The notes below the pieces were generated by a model, which saw nothing but the letters and a program-made list of their open reading frames with translations, was not told the DNA's origin and ran no database searches. A program made the translations under genes and the position numbers. From the NCBI RefSeq assembly GCF_001614315.2, contig NZ_LVEG02000016.1:37899-101898 (forward strand): a stretch of DNA of 64,000 nucleotides, read 5' to 3'. This stretch comes from Halofilum ochraceum. GTDB taxonomy: Bacteria > Pseudomonadota > Gammaproteobacteria > XJ16 > Halofilaceae. Positions 1 to 8,604 of this stretch are shown here, in pieces (positions within the stretch are counted from its first letter, which is position 1; each line of letters starts with the position of its first letter).

Positions 1-1
1 C

Positions 2-715
2 CGCGATGGCGACCCGGTCGCCGTACCGTTGCGCGTATGGCTGAGCGGTCCGCTGCTCGTGCTCGGTGCGATCGGATTCTACTTCGTGGCCCTGCGGCTC
101 GCACCGGCCGCGGAGGTGGCGCTCGTCACCTATACGTGGCCGGTGCTGTTCGTGATCGCCGCGGAGCTGATCCAGGTGCGCCGTGTGCACATCAACTCGC
201 TCGGCGGCACGCTCGTGGCGTTCAGCGGTGCCGCACTGGTACTGCTGGACCCATCCGGGTCCGCGGATGAAGCGGCGTGGGGCGGTTATGCGCTCGCCTT
301 CGCGAGCGGTACGTGCTGGGCGGCTTTCTCGCTGCTGGCGCGCCAGCAGCCGATCCCGTTGTCAGGGATCATGCCACGGCTGTTCGGGCTCGCGACTCTC
401 TGGGCGGTTGCCGGCCACCTGCTTTTCGAGACGACGCTGCTATCGATCGCGACCGGCGAGGTTGCCTCGATCGTATTCATCGGCTTCGGCCCCTATGGGC
501 TCGCCTTCGTGGCCTGGGACACCGCGCTCCGCCAGGGTCGCAGCGCGACGGTCGGGACGCTCGCCTACGCCGTACCGGTGCTGTCCGCCCTGCTGCTGAT
601 CGCCGCGGGCATGGCGCGTGTCGACTGGCGTCTTGTGGTCGCTGCGGTGGCGGTCGTGGCCGGCTGCGCGCTGGCTTCGCGGCCGCGAGCGGAACCCGCC
701 AGCGTCACGGCCTGA
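2..715 (+). CDS. EamA/DMT-family transporter, C-terminal part (cut by window edge)
   Basis: The reading frame is open from the first bases of the window, so the gene begins upstream and only the last ~237 residues are visible. They form a run of hydrophobic helices separated by short loops, as in the 10-helix drug/metabolite transporter superfamily (EamA), with a second-repeat signature of the type G-x-x-A-F-V-x-W-D-T-A-L near the middle. These inner-membrane proteins export or import small metabolites; the substrate cannot be told from sequence. A TTG at 29 could be read as a start, but the frame continues through it. The gene is transcribed toward the convergent GntR regulator and may or may not belong to the amine locus. 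Confidence 0.8.
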   Translation, partial: RDGDPVAVPLRVWLSGPLLVLGAIGFYFVALRLAPAAEVALVTYTWPVLFVIAAELIQVRRVHINSLGGTLVAFSGAALVLLDPSGSADEAAWGGYALAFASGTCWAAFSLLARQQPIPLSGIMPRLFGLATLWAVAGHLLFETTLLSIATGEVASIVFIGFGPYGLAFVAWDTALRQGRSATVGTLAYAVPVLSALLLIAAGMARVDWRLVVAAVAVVAGCALASRPRAEPASVTA

Positions 716-768
716 AGGTCGAGGATGTTCCGGGGCGGGTCTTTGGACCCGCCTGCGGCAGCAGCGAT

Positions 769-1458
769 TCAGGTTTCGAGGGATACGTCCGCGAGCACTT
801 CGCCGGAGCGTTCCAGGACGTGGCGCAGCGTGTCTGCCGCCCGGTTCAGATGCTCTTCGATCACGCGCTCCGCCGTAGCGGTATCGCCGGCGGCGATCGC
901 GTCATAGAGTGCCCGATGCTCACGCCGCGTCAGGTCCTTGTTGTCTTCCGCCCGGACCTCGTTCTCATAGCCGTACGTGAGCTCGGCAATGCGCGCATGG
1001 TCCGCGAGGATGCGGCTGTAGGAGGCGTACAGATAGGGGTTACGCGCGGCCTGACCGATCAGATCATGGAAACGCTCGTTGGCGAGGACCATGCCGGTGC
1101 CGTCTTCCACGGCCATGGCCTGCTCGAGTTCCTCCATCGCGCCGCGGATCGCATCGAGGTCCTCCTGCCGCCGGCGGTACGCCGCCAGTCGGACCACGGC
1201 CCGGTGGATCATGGGCCCCGCCTCGAACCAGCACTGCAGGGTTCCGACGTCGAGCGGGGCCACCGAAACGCCGCGATTCCGCCGGGCGACGACCAGACCA
1301 TCGCTCTGCAACCGGATCAGCGTCTCCCGCACGGGCGTGCGTGACATGCCGTAGGCACCGGTCAACTCGACCTCATCGAGATCCGTGCCGGGCGGCAGGT
1401 CCAGGGTCACGATGCGCCGCCGCAGCTCGTGATACAGCGCTTCTTTGGTTATCGCCAA
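769..1458 (-). CDS. GntR-family (FadR/FCD type) transcriptional regulator of the adjacent catabolic locus
   Basis: The 229-residue protein has an N-terminal winged helix-turn-helix (about residues 5-70, with the GntR-typical SRTPVRETLIRL stretch) and an all-helical C-terminal FCD ligand-binding domain (about 75-215) with His and Asp residues placed as in metal/carboxylate-binding FCD proteins. It is divergent from the DapA-like gene across 97 bp that contain a perfect palindrome TGTATAC-N5-GTATACA. The same GTATAC-N5-GTATAC array lies in the promoter of the MttB-like gene at 8358. I infer that this protein is the repressor binding both sites and that its inducer is a pathway carboxylate. Family assignment is firm; target and ligand are inference. 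Confidence 0.9.
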   Translation of the reverse strand: MAITKEALYHELRRRIVTLDLPPGTDLDEVELTGAYGMSRTPVRETLIRLQSDGLVVARRNRGVSVAPLDVGTLQCWFEAGPMIHRAVVRLAAYRRRQEDLDAIRGAMEELEQAMAVEDGTGMVLANERFHDLIGQAARNPYLYASYSRILADHARIAELTYGYENEVRAEDNKDLTRREHRALYDAIAAGDTATAERVIEEHLNRAADTLRHVLERSGEVLADVSLET

Positions 1459-1493
1459 TGATGGACTCCTTTGTTACCGGCAGCGGGCGTGCG

Positions 1494-1531
1494 TTGACAC
1501 CGCCTGACCGATTGTATACGTTAAGTATACA
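1494..1531 (+). promoter_or_regulatory. Divergent promoter with palindromic GntR-type operator
   Basis: A perfect dyad TGTATAC-GTTAA-GTATACA spans 1513-1531 between the divergent gntR and dapA-like starts. A consensus -35 box TTGACA lies at 1494-1499, and the operator overlaps where the -10 element must be (TATACG at 1515-1520, spacer only 15 bp). Binding would therefore block the rightward promoter and probably the leftward regulator promoter (TACAAT read on the minus strand at 1511-1516). The same half-site spacing recurs at 8420-8438. Confidence 0.75.
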
Positions 1532-1555
1532 TCAACTGAGCGAGACGGTCGCGTT

Positions 1556-2506
1556 ATGCGCTTCGAGGGAATTTACACCCCGGTAATCACGCCGTTCCAC
1601 AGCGACGCCACGATCGACCGCGAGGCCTTCACGCGCCTCCTCGATCACCTGATCGACGCCGGGGTACACGGCCTGGTGCTGGGCGGCACCACGGGCGAGT
1701 ACTACGCCCAGACCACCGAGGAACGCGTCGACATGATGCACCTCGCGGTGGAGCACATTGCCGGGCGCGTGCCGCTGGTGGTCGGCGTGAGCGCGCTGCG
1801 CACCGAGGACGCGGCGATGTATGCCGGTCACGCCCGCGAGGCGGGCGCCGACGCGATCCTGATCGGGTCACCGTACTACGCGGTGCCGACCGAGCGCGAG
1901 ATCGCCCTGCACTGTCTCGAGGTCGAGCGCGCCGCCGACCTGCCGGTGATGCTCTACAACTTCCCCTCGCGCACGGGCGTGATGATGGGCGACGAGTTCC
2001 TCGACCGCGTCGGCCGCAACCCGAACTTCTGCGCGATCAAGGAATCCAGCGGTGACATCAACCGCCTGCACGCACTGGCACGCGATTACCCGCACATCCA
2101 GGCCTGCTGCGGCATGGACGATCAGGCGCTCGAGTACTTCGCCTGGGGCGCCCGCGCCTGGGTATGTGCCGGTTCCAACTTCCTGCCGGCCGAGCATATC
2201 GCGCTGTATCAGGCCTGCGTGGTCGACGGCGATTTCAGCCGCGGCCGGCGCATCATGTCGGCGATGCTGCCGTTGATGCGCACCCTTGAGCAGGGCGGCA
2301 AGTTCCTGCAGAGCATCAAGCACGGGGCGCGCTACGTCGGCCTGCCGGCCGGCCCCGTGCGCAAGCCATTGCGCGAGCTCAACAAGGATGAGGCGCGCGC
2401 ACTGGAAACCACGATCCGCACGCTCCAGACGGCCGTTCGCCAGATCGAGCGGACCACCAGCGCGACCAACCGGGAAGCCGAGAATGTCCGAACTGCTCAC
2501 GCGTGA
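1556..2506 (+). CDS. DapA/N-acetylneuraminate-lyase family aldolase or deaminase
   Basis: The 316-residue TIM-barrel protein has the family signature GGTTGEY (43-49), catalytic Tyr134, carboxylate-binding Arg139 in FPSRTG and Schiff-base Lys162 in IKESSGD, closely matching DapA numbering. Family members condense or cleave 2-oxo acids. One branch is delta1-pyrroline-4-hydroxy-2-carboxylate deaminase of hydroxyproline catabolism. Because it is followed by an aldehyde dehydrogenase, an FAD amine oxidase and a hydroxyproline-betaine-epimerase-like protein, I favour the deaminase role (product 2-oxoglutarate semialdehyde). Dihydrodipicolinate synthase or another lyase is possible. First gene of a rightward operon; its end overlaps the next start by 23 bp. 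Confidence 0.85.
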   Translation: MRFEGIYTPVITPFHSDATIDREAFTRLLDHLIDAGVHGLVLGGTTGEYYAQTTEERVDMMHLAVEHIAGRVPLVVGVSALRTEDAAMYAGHAREAGADAILIGSPYYAVPTEREIALHCLEVERAADLPVMLYNFPSRTGVMMGDEFLDRVGRNPNFCAIKESSGDINRLHALARDYPHIQACCGMDDQALEYFAWGARAWVCAGSNFLPAEHIALYQACVVDGDFSRGRRIMSAMLPLMRTLEQGGKFLQSIKHGARYVGLPAGPVRKPLRELNKDEARALETTIRTLQTAVRQIERTTSATNREAENVRTAHA

Positions 2507-4007
2507 AGAATACGCCGCGATCGCGGCGGAACTGTCCTTCCCGACCGACGCCTTCATCGACGGCGCCTACCGTCCGGCGCAATCGGGCCGCACGATCGAG
2601 ACGCGCAACCCCGCCACCGGCGAGCTGCTCGGCCACCTCGCCGCGTGCGAGGCGGACGATGTCGATCTGGCCGTGCGCCGCTCGCGCGAGGCCTTCGACC
2701 GCGGCGACTGGTCGCGCATGCACCCGGGCGACCGCAAGCGCGTCATGATCCGCCTGGGCAAACTGATGCAGCGCAATCGGCGGGAACTGGCCGTGCTCGA
2801 GAGCCTGGATTCGGGCAAGCCGATCCGCGACTGCGCGGAGGTCGACGTACCGGAAACGATCCAGTGCCTGCTGTGGCACGCCGAGGCGATCGACAAGATC
2901 TACGACGAGAGCGCGCCGGTCGGCGACGACGCCATGGCGATGATCGTGCGCGAGCCCGTCGGCGTAGTGGGTGCGGTGCTGCCCTGGAACTTTCCCCTGA
3001 TGATGCTGGCGTGGAAGCTCGGGCCCGCCCTGGCGGCCGGCAACAGCGTGCTCGTGAAGCCGGCCGAGCAGACGTCGATGACCGCGCTGCGTGTGGCCGA
3101 ACTCGCCCATGAGGCCGGCGTGCCGCGAGGCGTGTTCAACGTGATCACCGGCGACGGGCCGGGCACGGGCGAGCCGCTTGGGCGCCACCCGGACGTCGAC
3201 ATGATCTCGTTCACCGGCTCGACCGACATCGGCCGCGCGTTCCTGCGCTACTCCTCGGAGAGCAACCTCAAGCGGATCGTGCTCGAGTGCGGCGGCAAGA
3301 ACCCCTGCGTGGTGCTCGAGGACGCCGAGGATCTCGACCTCGCCGCCGACCACGTCCTCAACGCGGCGTTCTGGAACATGGGCGAGAACTGCTCGGCCAA
3401 CTCGCGCCTGATCGTGCACGAATCGGTCAAGGACGCACTGGTCGAACGCATCCTCGCCCGTGCCCGCGAGTGGCGCACGGGGGACCCGCTCGACCCGGCC
3501 AACCATCTGGGCGCCATGATCGATCAGGGTCACTACGACAAGGTGCGCGAATACATTGACACCGCTCGCGCGGACGGGGCCAAGGCCATCCTCGGTGGCG
3601 ACGCGCCCGGCAATGACAACGGTTTGTTCATCACGCCGACGATCTTCGACGTCGAGCCCTCCGCGCGGGTCGCGCGCGAAGAGATCTTCGGCCCGGTACT
3701 GTCGATGATCACCGTCCAGAGCACCGAACAGGCGATCTCGATTGCCAACGACACGCCCTACGGGCTCGCGGCGTCCGTGTTCACGCGCGACATCAAGCGC
3801 GCCCTGCGGGCTGCGCGCGCGATCCGCGCGGGCACGGTCACCATCAACTGCTACGGCGAGGGCGACATCACCACGCCGTTCGGCGGCTACAAGCAGTCGG
3901 GCTTCGGCGGGCGCGACAATTCGCTGCACGCCCACGACCAGTACACCGAAATGAAGACCATCTGGATCGATCTCGCCGACCGCGGGGTCGAGGAATCGCT
4001 CGACTGA
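2484..4007 (+). CDS. NAD(P)-dependent aldehyde dehydrogenase
   Basis: The 507-residue protein is a complete ALDH: PWNF (167-170), cofactor-binding Lys192, general base Glu268 in LECGG and nucleophile Cys303 in GENCSANSR, with the C-terminal FGGYKQSGFGG motif. Overall it resembles PuuC/betaine-aldehyde-type dehydrogenases. The ATG at 2484 was chosen because it begins a normal ALDH N-terminus and gives a 23-bp overlap with the upstream gene; the frame upstream of it is out-of-frame translation of the lyase gene. In context it would oxidise a semialdehyde made by the upstream enzyme, for example 2-oxoglutarate semialdehyde to 2-oxoglutarate. Substrate is inferred, not shown. Confidence 0.92.
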   Translation: MSELLTREEYAAIAAELSFPTDAFIDGAYRPAQSGRTIETRNPATGELLGHLAACEADDVDLAVRRSREAFDRGDWSRMHPGDRKRVMIRLGKLMQRNRRELAVLESLDSGKPIRDCAEVDVPETIQCLLWHAEAIDKIYDESAPVGDDAMAMIVREPVGVVGAVLPWNFPLMMLAWKLGPALAAGNSVLVKPAEQTSMTALRVAELAHEAGVPRGVFNVITGDGPGTGEPLGRHPDVDMISFTGSTDIGRAFLRYSSESNLKRIVLECGGKNPCVVLEDAEDLDLAADHVLNAAFWNMGENCSANSRLIVHESVKDALVERILARAREWRTGDPLDPANHLGAMIDQGHYDKVREYIDTARADGAKAILGGDAPGNDNGLFITPTIFDVEPSARVAREEIFGPVLSMITVQSTEQAISIANDTPYGLAASVFTRDIKRALRAARAIRAGTVTINCYGEGDITTPFGGYKQSGFGGRDNSLHAHDQYTEMKTIWIDLADRGVEESLD

Positions 4008-4008
4008 G

Positions 4009-5337
4009 ATGCGGTCGGTCGACGCCACACGGCTGCCGGTCGATCCGGGCCCGGCGGGATGGAACGAGATCCTGCCCGCGCCCGGGCCGGCCCGCGAACT
4101 CGAGGGTGCGGTCACCGCCGACTGGCTGGTCATCGGCGGTGGCTTCGCCGGCCTCTCGGCCGCCCGGCGCCTGAAGCAGCTGCGCCCCGACGACCGGGTC
4201 GCGGTGCTCGAGGCCAGCCGCGTCGGCGAAGGGCCGGCCGGGCGCAACTCCGGGTTCATGATCGACCTGCCCCACGACCTCGACAGCGATACCTACGCCG
4301 GGGCGGCCGACGAGGATCTCAACCACATCCGCCTGAACCGTTCCGGCATCGAGTTCGCGCAGGAGGCGGCGCAGACCTATGGGCTCACGGGCACGGCCTT
4401 CCAGGCGCGCGGCAAGCACCACTTCGCCGCTACCGAACGCGGCGTGGAACACCTGAGCGCGTTCGTCAATCATCTCAATGCGCTGGGCGAGCCGTACGAA
4501 TGGCTCGACGCGCGCGCCATGAAAGAACTCACCGGCCTCGACTACTACCGCGCCGGCCTGTTCGCACCCGGTGCGGCCATCCTGCAGCCGGCGGCCTATA
4601 TCCGTGGACTCGCACGCGGCCTCGAAGCGGAAGGCGTCGAGATCTACGAACAGTCGCCGGTCACGCGCATCGACTTCGGCCCGGACCATGTCGCGCACAC
4701 GCCGCGCGGGCGCATTACCGCCCCGAGGATCATCCTCGGGGTGAACGGGCACGCCGAGTCGTTCGGCTTCTACCGCCGGCGACTCATGCACGTGTTCACC
4801 TACGCCAGCATGACGCGCGAGCTGAGCGCGGACGAGGTGAAGCGGCTGGGCGGCGAGCCGGAGTGGCACTCCGTATCGGCCGAACCGATGGGCACCTCCG
4901 TACGCCGCATCCGCGAAAACCGGATCGTGGTGCGTACCCGCTTCACATACGACCCGTCCATGGAAGTCGGCACAGGGCGCATCCGGCATGTCGGCCGGCA
5001 ACACCAGCAGGCGTTCGCGCAGCGCTTTCCCATGCTGCCGAACGTGGAGCTGGAATGCTGCTGGGGTGGACGTCTGTGCCTTTCGCGCAACGGTGTGCCC
5101 GCCTTCGGCGAGGTCGAGGAAGGCGTGTATTCGGCGGTGTGCCAGAACGGTCTCGGCACCGCCAAGGGCACGCTCGCCGGCATGGCGGCCGCGGAGTTGG
5201 CCACGCGGACGGAATCCTGGCGGGCCGACGCGCTGCTCGCGCACGACCAACCGTCGAAACTGCCGCCGGAACCGTTCATGTACGTGGGCGCGAACGCCTA
5301 CCTGCGCTGGCACGAGTACCGCGCACGGGGCGAGTAG
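4009..5337 (+). CDS. FAD-dependent amine/amino-acid oxidoreductase (DadA/PuuB-like)
   Basis: The 442-residue protein has an N-terminal Rossmann dinucleotide motif VIGGGFAGLSAARRL (41-55) and the layout of the DAO superfamily (D-amino-acid dehydrogenase, gamma-glutamylputrescine oxidase), including a C-terminal segment GVYSAVCQNGLGTAKG that closes the FAD site. It starts one base after the aldehyde dehydrogenase stop, so it belongs to the same transcript. Such enzymes oxidise C-N bonds of secondary amines or D-amino acids. In this locus a cis-4-hydroxy-D-proline or N-methylproline oxidase is a reasonable guess. No signal peptide is visible. The gene ends just before a MITE-like repeat, which may mark the end of the operon. 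Confidence 0.85.
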   Translation: MRSVDATRLPVDPGPAGWNEILPAPGPARELEGAVTADWLVIGGGFAGLSAARRLKQLRPDDRVAVLEASRVGEGPAGRNSGFMIDLPHDLDSDTYAGAADEDLNHIRLNRSGIEFAQEAAQTYGLTGTAFQARGKHHFAATERGVEHLSAFVNHLNALGEPYEWLDARAMKELTGLDYYRAGLFAPGAAILQPAAYIRGLARGLEAEGVEIYEQSPVTRIDFGPDHVAHTPRGRITAPRIILGVNGHAESFGFYRRRLMHVFTYASMTRELSADEVKRLGGEPEWHSVSAEPMGTSVRRIRENRIVVRTRFTYDPSMEVGTGRIRHVGRQHQQAFAQRFPMLPNVELECCWGGRLCLSRNGVPAFGEVEEGVYSAVCQNGLGTAKGTLAGMAAAELATRTESWRADALLAHDQPSKLPPEPFMYVGANAYLRWHEYRARGE

Positions 5338-5390
5338 CACCGGCTCTCGGCGAATGCTCCCATTGATGTAACGCAGTGTGATAGCGCGTT

Positions 5391-5583
5391 TGAGAACCAC
5401 GAATGAACACGAATGGGTTTTCGGGGTGGTCAGGCTTCAGGGAGCTACGCTGATGTCTAGTCGTGCCGTGAATCTTTAAAGGCGAACCACGGATCGGACA
5501 TCGAACACCTTTCAGCGACGCTCCCTCGGCATTACCACTCCAAAGACCCATTCGTGTTCATTCGTGTTCATTCGTGGTTCTCA
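5391..5583. repeat. MITE-like palindromic repeat, copy 1 (CGAATGAACA-type ends)
   Basis: The ends are inverted copies of a GAGAACCACGAATGAACACG-type sequence (left arm from 5391, right arm ending at 5583). A second, inner inverted pair (GGGAGCTACGCTG near 5440 and CAGCGACGCTCCC near 5515) lies inside. The element fills the 308-bp gap between the FAD oxidase and the MLE-family gene; no coding potential was seen. Related copies lie at 30442-30756 and 44173-44517. Confidence 0.8.
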
Positions 5584-5645
5584 ATAAATGGGTTATTCGG
5601 CTGACGACGGTTCTGATGACCCCGAAGCGCCGATGAAGGATCAAC

Positions 5646-6758
5646 ATGCGGATCTCGACGATTGAGGTGTACCAGCGCGACCTGCCGGTAGCCGGCGGTC
5701 CATACCGCATGGCGCGCACATCGGTCGACGCGCTGGATACGACCATCGTCCGCATCATCGCGGACAACGGCCTGATCGGCTGGGGCGAGACCTGTCCGGT
5801 CGGGCCGGTCTATCAGCCGCATCACGCGGGCGGTGCCCGCGCCGCGCTCGCCGAGGTGGCACCCGGCCTGGTCGGGCTCGACCCGCTGGGCATCGAGCCG
5901 GCGCGCGAGGCCATGGACGCACGTCTCAACGGCCACGGCTACGCCAAGGCGGCGCTCGATATGGCGCTGTGGGACCTCGCGGGCAGGCATTACGGTGCGA
6001 GGGTCTGCGATCTGCTCGGCGGCGCCCGGCGCGACCGCGTGCCGTCGTACTACGCCACCGGGGTCGGCGAGCCGGCGGAGACCGCGCGGGTCGCCGCCGA
6101 AAAGGCCGCCGAGGGCTTCACCCGCCTGCAGATCAAGCTCGGCGGGCGCTCGGTCGAGGCCGACATAGAGACCCTGCACGCCATCGCCGACGCAGTGCCG
6201 CGCGAAGTACGTCTGGTGGCCGATGCCAACCGGGGGTGGACCGCGCGAGACGCGCTGCTGATCTCCAACGCCTGTGCCAGCCTCCCGCTGACGCTCGAAC
6301 AGCCCTGCAACACGATCGAAGAAACGGTGAGCATCCGTTCGCAGTTGCGACATCCGATATTCCTCGATGAGAGCGCCGAGGATCTGTCGGCCGTGCTGCA
6401 TGCGATCAACGCGAATGCCTGCGATGGTTTCGGCCTCAAACTCACCCGCCTAGGCGGCATCGGCGCCCTGCGCGCGATCCGCGACGTATGCGCCGCCCGA
6501 TCGCTCCCCCACACCTGCGATGACGCCTGGGGCGGCGACATCGTCGCCGCCGCCTGCGTTCAGGTCGCCGCCACGGTCTCGCCTGCCCTGCTCGACGGCG
6601 TGTGGATCGCCGCACCCTACATCGACGGGCATTATGATGCGAAGAATGGAATCAGCATCCGCGGCGGATTCATCGACGTGCCCCAGGGGACCGGGCTCGG
6701 CATTGAGGTCGACCCGGCGATGTTCGGCGCACCGGTCGCAACCTACCCGCATTCGTAG
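5646..6758 (+). CDS. hpbD: Mandelate racemase/muconate-lactonizing family epimerase, 4-hydroxyproline betaine (or proline betaine) 2-epimerase-like
   Basis: The 370-residue enolase-superfamily protein shows two acid/base lysines on opposite barrel faces, Lys164 (QIKLGG) and Lys265 (GLKLTRLGG), and the Mg ligands Asp193-Asn195 region (ADANRGW), Glu218 (LEQP) and Asp241 (LDES). Asp292 and Trp320 coincide with residues that, as I recall, contact the quaternary ammonium in the characterised HpbD of Pelagibaca. That agreement, plus the neighbouring lyase, aldehyde dehydrogenase, FAD oxidase and MttB-type demethylase genes, supports epimerisation of hydroxyproline betaine or proline betaine. A cis-3-hydroxyproline dehydratase or another MLE function is the main alternative. 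The stop codon TAG is part of a GTAGGTTGGGTT palindrome. Confidence 0.75.
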   Translation: MRISTIEVYQRDLPVAGGPYRMARTSVDALDTTIVRIIADNGLIGWGETCPVGPVYQPHHAGGARAALAEVAPGLVGLDPLGIEPAREAMDARLNGHGYAKAALDMALWDLAGRHYGARVCDLLGGARRDRVPSYYATGVGEPAETARVAAEKAAEGFTRLQIKLGGRSVEADIETLHAIADAVPREVRLVADANRGWTARDALLISNACASLPLTLEQPCNTIEETVSIRSQLRHPIFLDESAEDLSAVLHAINANACDGFGLKLTRLGGIGALRAIRDVCAARSLPHTCDDAWGGDIVAAACVQVAATVSPALLDGVWIAAPYIDGHYDAKNGISIRGGFIDVPQGTGLGIEVDPAMFGAPVATYPHS

Positions 6759-6787
6759 GTTGGGTTTCCTGCGTCAACCCAACCTAC
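6755..6787. repeat. GTAGGTTGGGTT palindrome
   Basis: Perfect 12-bp inverted repeat GTAGGTTGGGTT / AACCCAACCTAC with a 9-bp loop. It lies between the convergent MLE-family and MttB-like genes and could act as a transcript end structure, although it lacks a T-run. It contributes the TAG stop of the upstream gene. A related, longer copy is at 62236-62330. Confidence 0.8.
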
Positions 6788-6822
6788 GGACGGCGACAAG
6801 CCGGAGAGACCGCAGGCGAGGA

Positions 6823-8358
6823 TCAGACTTCGTTCGGGTCGATCTCCCGTTCACGACGCGCGATGTAGTCACGCAGTGCCTCATCGACCGCCGGGTCGAG
6901 CGCGGGCTGTTCGTACTCGTTCAGCTGGTTGCGGGCATAGTTCAGCGCGCGGGCAGTGATCTCCTGCTCGCCGTTGGCAGCCCACTGCTCGTAGTTGTCG
7001 TTGTCGAACCGGTTCGGGATAAAAAAGGCCCGCTGGAAATTCTTCTGGGTGTACTCCGTGCCGAGGAAATGGCCACCCGGCCCAACGTCGTCGATGGTCG
7101 CAAGCGCCTCCTCGAAGTCGTCCCATTCCGCGCCGCGTCCAAGCTTGTGCGCCATCGCGCACTGCTCGGCGTCGACCACGAACTTCGCCATCGAGCAGTG
7201 CATGCCGGCCTCGTTCCAGCCCGCCGCGTGCCAGACATAATTCGCCCCGGCGAGGATGGTCGCCGTGAGCGTCGATGCGGATTCGTAACCGGCCTGGGCG
7301 TCGAACGTCTTGGCCCCGCCGAGCGATCCCGAGGTCCGCCACGGCACGCCGTAATACCGCGCCATCTGGCCGACCAGGAAATTCATCTGCGAGATCTCGG
7401 GCGTGCCCGCCATCGGGGCGCCGGAGCGCATCGACACCGTGGACAGATAGTGCCCGTAAATCGCCGGCGCCCCCGGGCGCACGATCTGCGTATAAGCCAG
7501 CGCCGCGACCGCCTCGGCATTCAGCTGCGCAACCGAGGCGAGCGTGTGCGCCGGGGTATTGGCGCCGCCCAGCACGAACGGCGAGCACAGCACCGGCTGG
7601 TTGTGCCGGCTGAACGCACGCAGCGCGCCAAGCATCGACTCGTCCCAGACCAGCGGCGAGTTGCCGTTGATGTTGCCGGTCACGACGGGATGGTCTTCGA
7701 CGTAGTCGGCGCCGAACAGGATCTTGACCATCTCCATGACGTCCTCGGCCCGCGTGCGGGTCGTGGACATGCCCATGAAGGTCTTGTCCGAGTGCGCCAT
7801 CGAGGAATACGTGATCCACAGATGACGATGGCCGACCGGGATGTCCATCGGCTCGCAGATCACGTGCGCGCTCGAGTGCAGACCGGATTCCATGTGGGCC
7901 AGGCGGTGGAAGTTGTTGAGGTCTGCGATCGTCCCGGACCGGCGTTTGTCATCGAGGTCACGGATGAACGGCGCCCCGGTCATCGGCACGAAGATGCTCG
8001 AGTTGCCGCCGAGTTCGACCGACTTGGCGGGATCCCGCGCGTGCAGGCGGATCCGTTCCGGGACCGTACGGAGTTTCTCCATGATCAGGCCACGCGGTAT
8101 CCGCACGCGCTGGCCGTCCACCTCGGCGCCGGCCTGACGCCAATCCTCCAGCGCGACGGGATCGCGGAAATCGATGCCGGTATTTTCCAGCACCCGCATC
8201 GAGGCGTCGTGCAGGCGCTCGACGCCCTCGTCCGAAAGGGCATCCACGGTAGGCAGCTGGCGCTCCAGCGCCGGCAGCATCGGCTCCCGCTGTTCCGTCC
8301 GCGCGCTGCGCCTGGCGGCGCGGCCGCCCCGCCGCGATCGTACGGCCTGTTCAGTCAT
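6823..8358 (-). CDS. MttB-family (non-pyrrolysine) trimethylamine/betaine methyltransferase-like protein 1
   Basis: The 511-residue protein belongs to the trimethylamine:corrinoid methyltransferase family. The frame has no internal amber codon, so it is of the pyrrolysine-free class, characterised members of which demethylate glycine betaine, proline betaine, carnitine or butyrobetaine. The N-terminus is a short Arg/Gly-rich tail (RSRRGGRAARRSAR) also present on the paralogue at 42556. The ATG at 8358 is preceded by GAGGAG at good spacing; an upstream in-frame ATG at 8403 lies inside the promoter and was rejected. Its promoter carries the same operator as the lyase operon, so I infer it removes methyl groups from the betaine handled there. 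No cognate corrinoid protein is encoded nearby. Confidence 0.88.
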   Translation of the reverse strand: MTEQAVRSRRGGRAARRSARTEQREPMLPALERQLPTVDALSDEGVERLHDASMRVLENTGIDFRDPVALEDWRQAGAEVDGQRVRIPRGLIMEKLRTVPERIRLHARDPAKSVELGGNSSIFVPMTGAPFIRDLDDKRRSGTIADLNNFHRLAHMESGLHSSAHVICEPMDIPVGHRHLWITYSSMAHSDKTFMGMSTTRTRAEDVMEMVKILFGADYVEDHPVVTGNINGNSPLVWDESMLGALRAFSRHNQPVLCSPFVLGGANTPAHTLASVAQLNAEAVAALAYTQIVRPGAPAIYGHYLSTVSMRSGAPMAGTPEISQMNFLVGQMARYYGVPWRTSGSLGGAKTFDAQAGYESASTLTATILAGANYVWHAAGWNEAGMHCSMAKFVVDAEQCAMAHKLGRGAEWDDFEEALATIDDVGPGGHFLGTEYTQKNFQRAFFIPNRFDNDNYEQWAANGEQEITARALNYARNQLNEYEQPALDPAVDEALRDYIARREREIDPNEV

Positions 8359-8417
8359 CGTGCTCTCCTCATGGCGCGCCCGTGAGGCGGTGTCCGGTAT
8401 CATCCAGTATCGAAATT

Positions 8418-8446
8418 ATTGTATACAGATTGTATACTACAAGCAA
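8418..8446 (-). promoter_or_regulatory. Promoter and GntR-type operator of MttB-like gene 1
   Basis: On the minus strand a -35 TTGCTT (8441-8446) and -10 TACAAT (8418-8423) are separated by exactly 17 bp. GTATAC-AGATT-GTATAC (8421-8437) lies over the spacer and -10, with the same half-site and 5-bp spacing as the operator at 1513-1531. Its position implies repression. Confidence 0.75.
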
Positions 8447-8604
8447 GACACGCGTGACGGGCGCGGCGCCTCCAGTCCCGATGGGCTCGCGCTCTGCCAC
8501 GGGGTTGCCGCCACGATGACCTCGGACCAGGCTGACCGCCGGTGCCCTGCGGCACGATTGCCTGTCGATTCCGGGATCAAGCCACTGAACCACTGAGGAG
8601 ATTC

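Noticed and set aside
2379..4259. Long open frame of 626 codons on the minus strand opposite the aldehyde dehydrogenase
   Set aside because: Composition-driven antisense frame in GC-rich DNA; no domain, while the plus strand encodes a complete ALDH.
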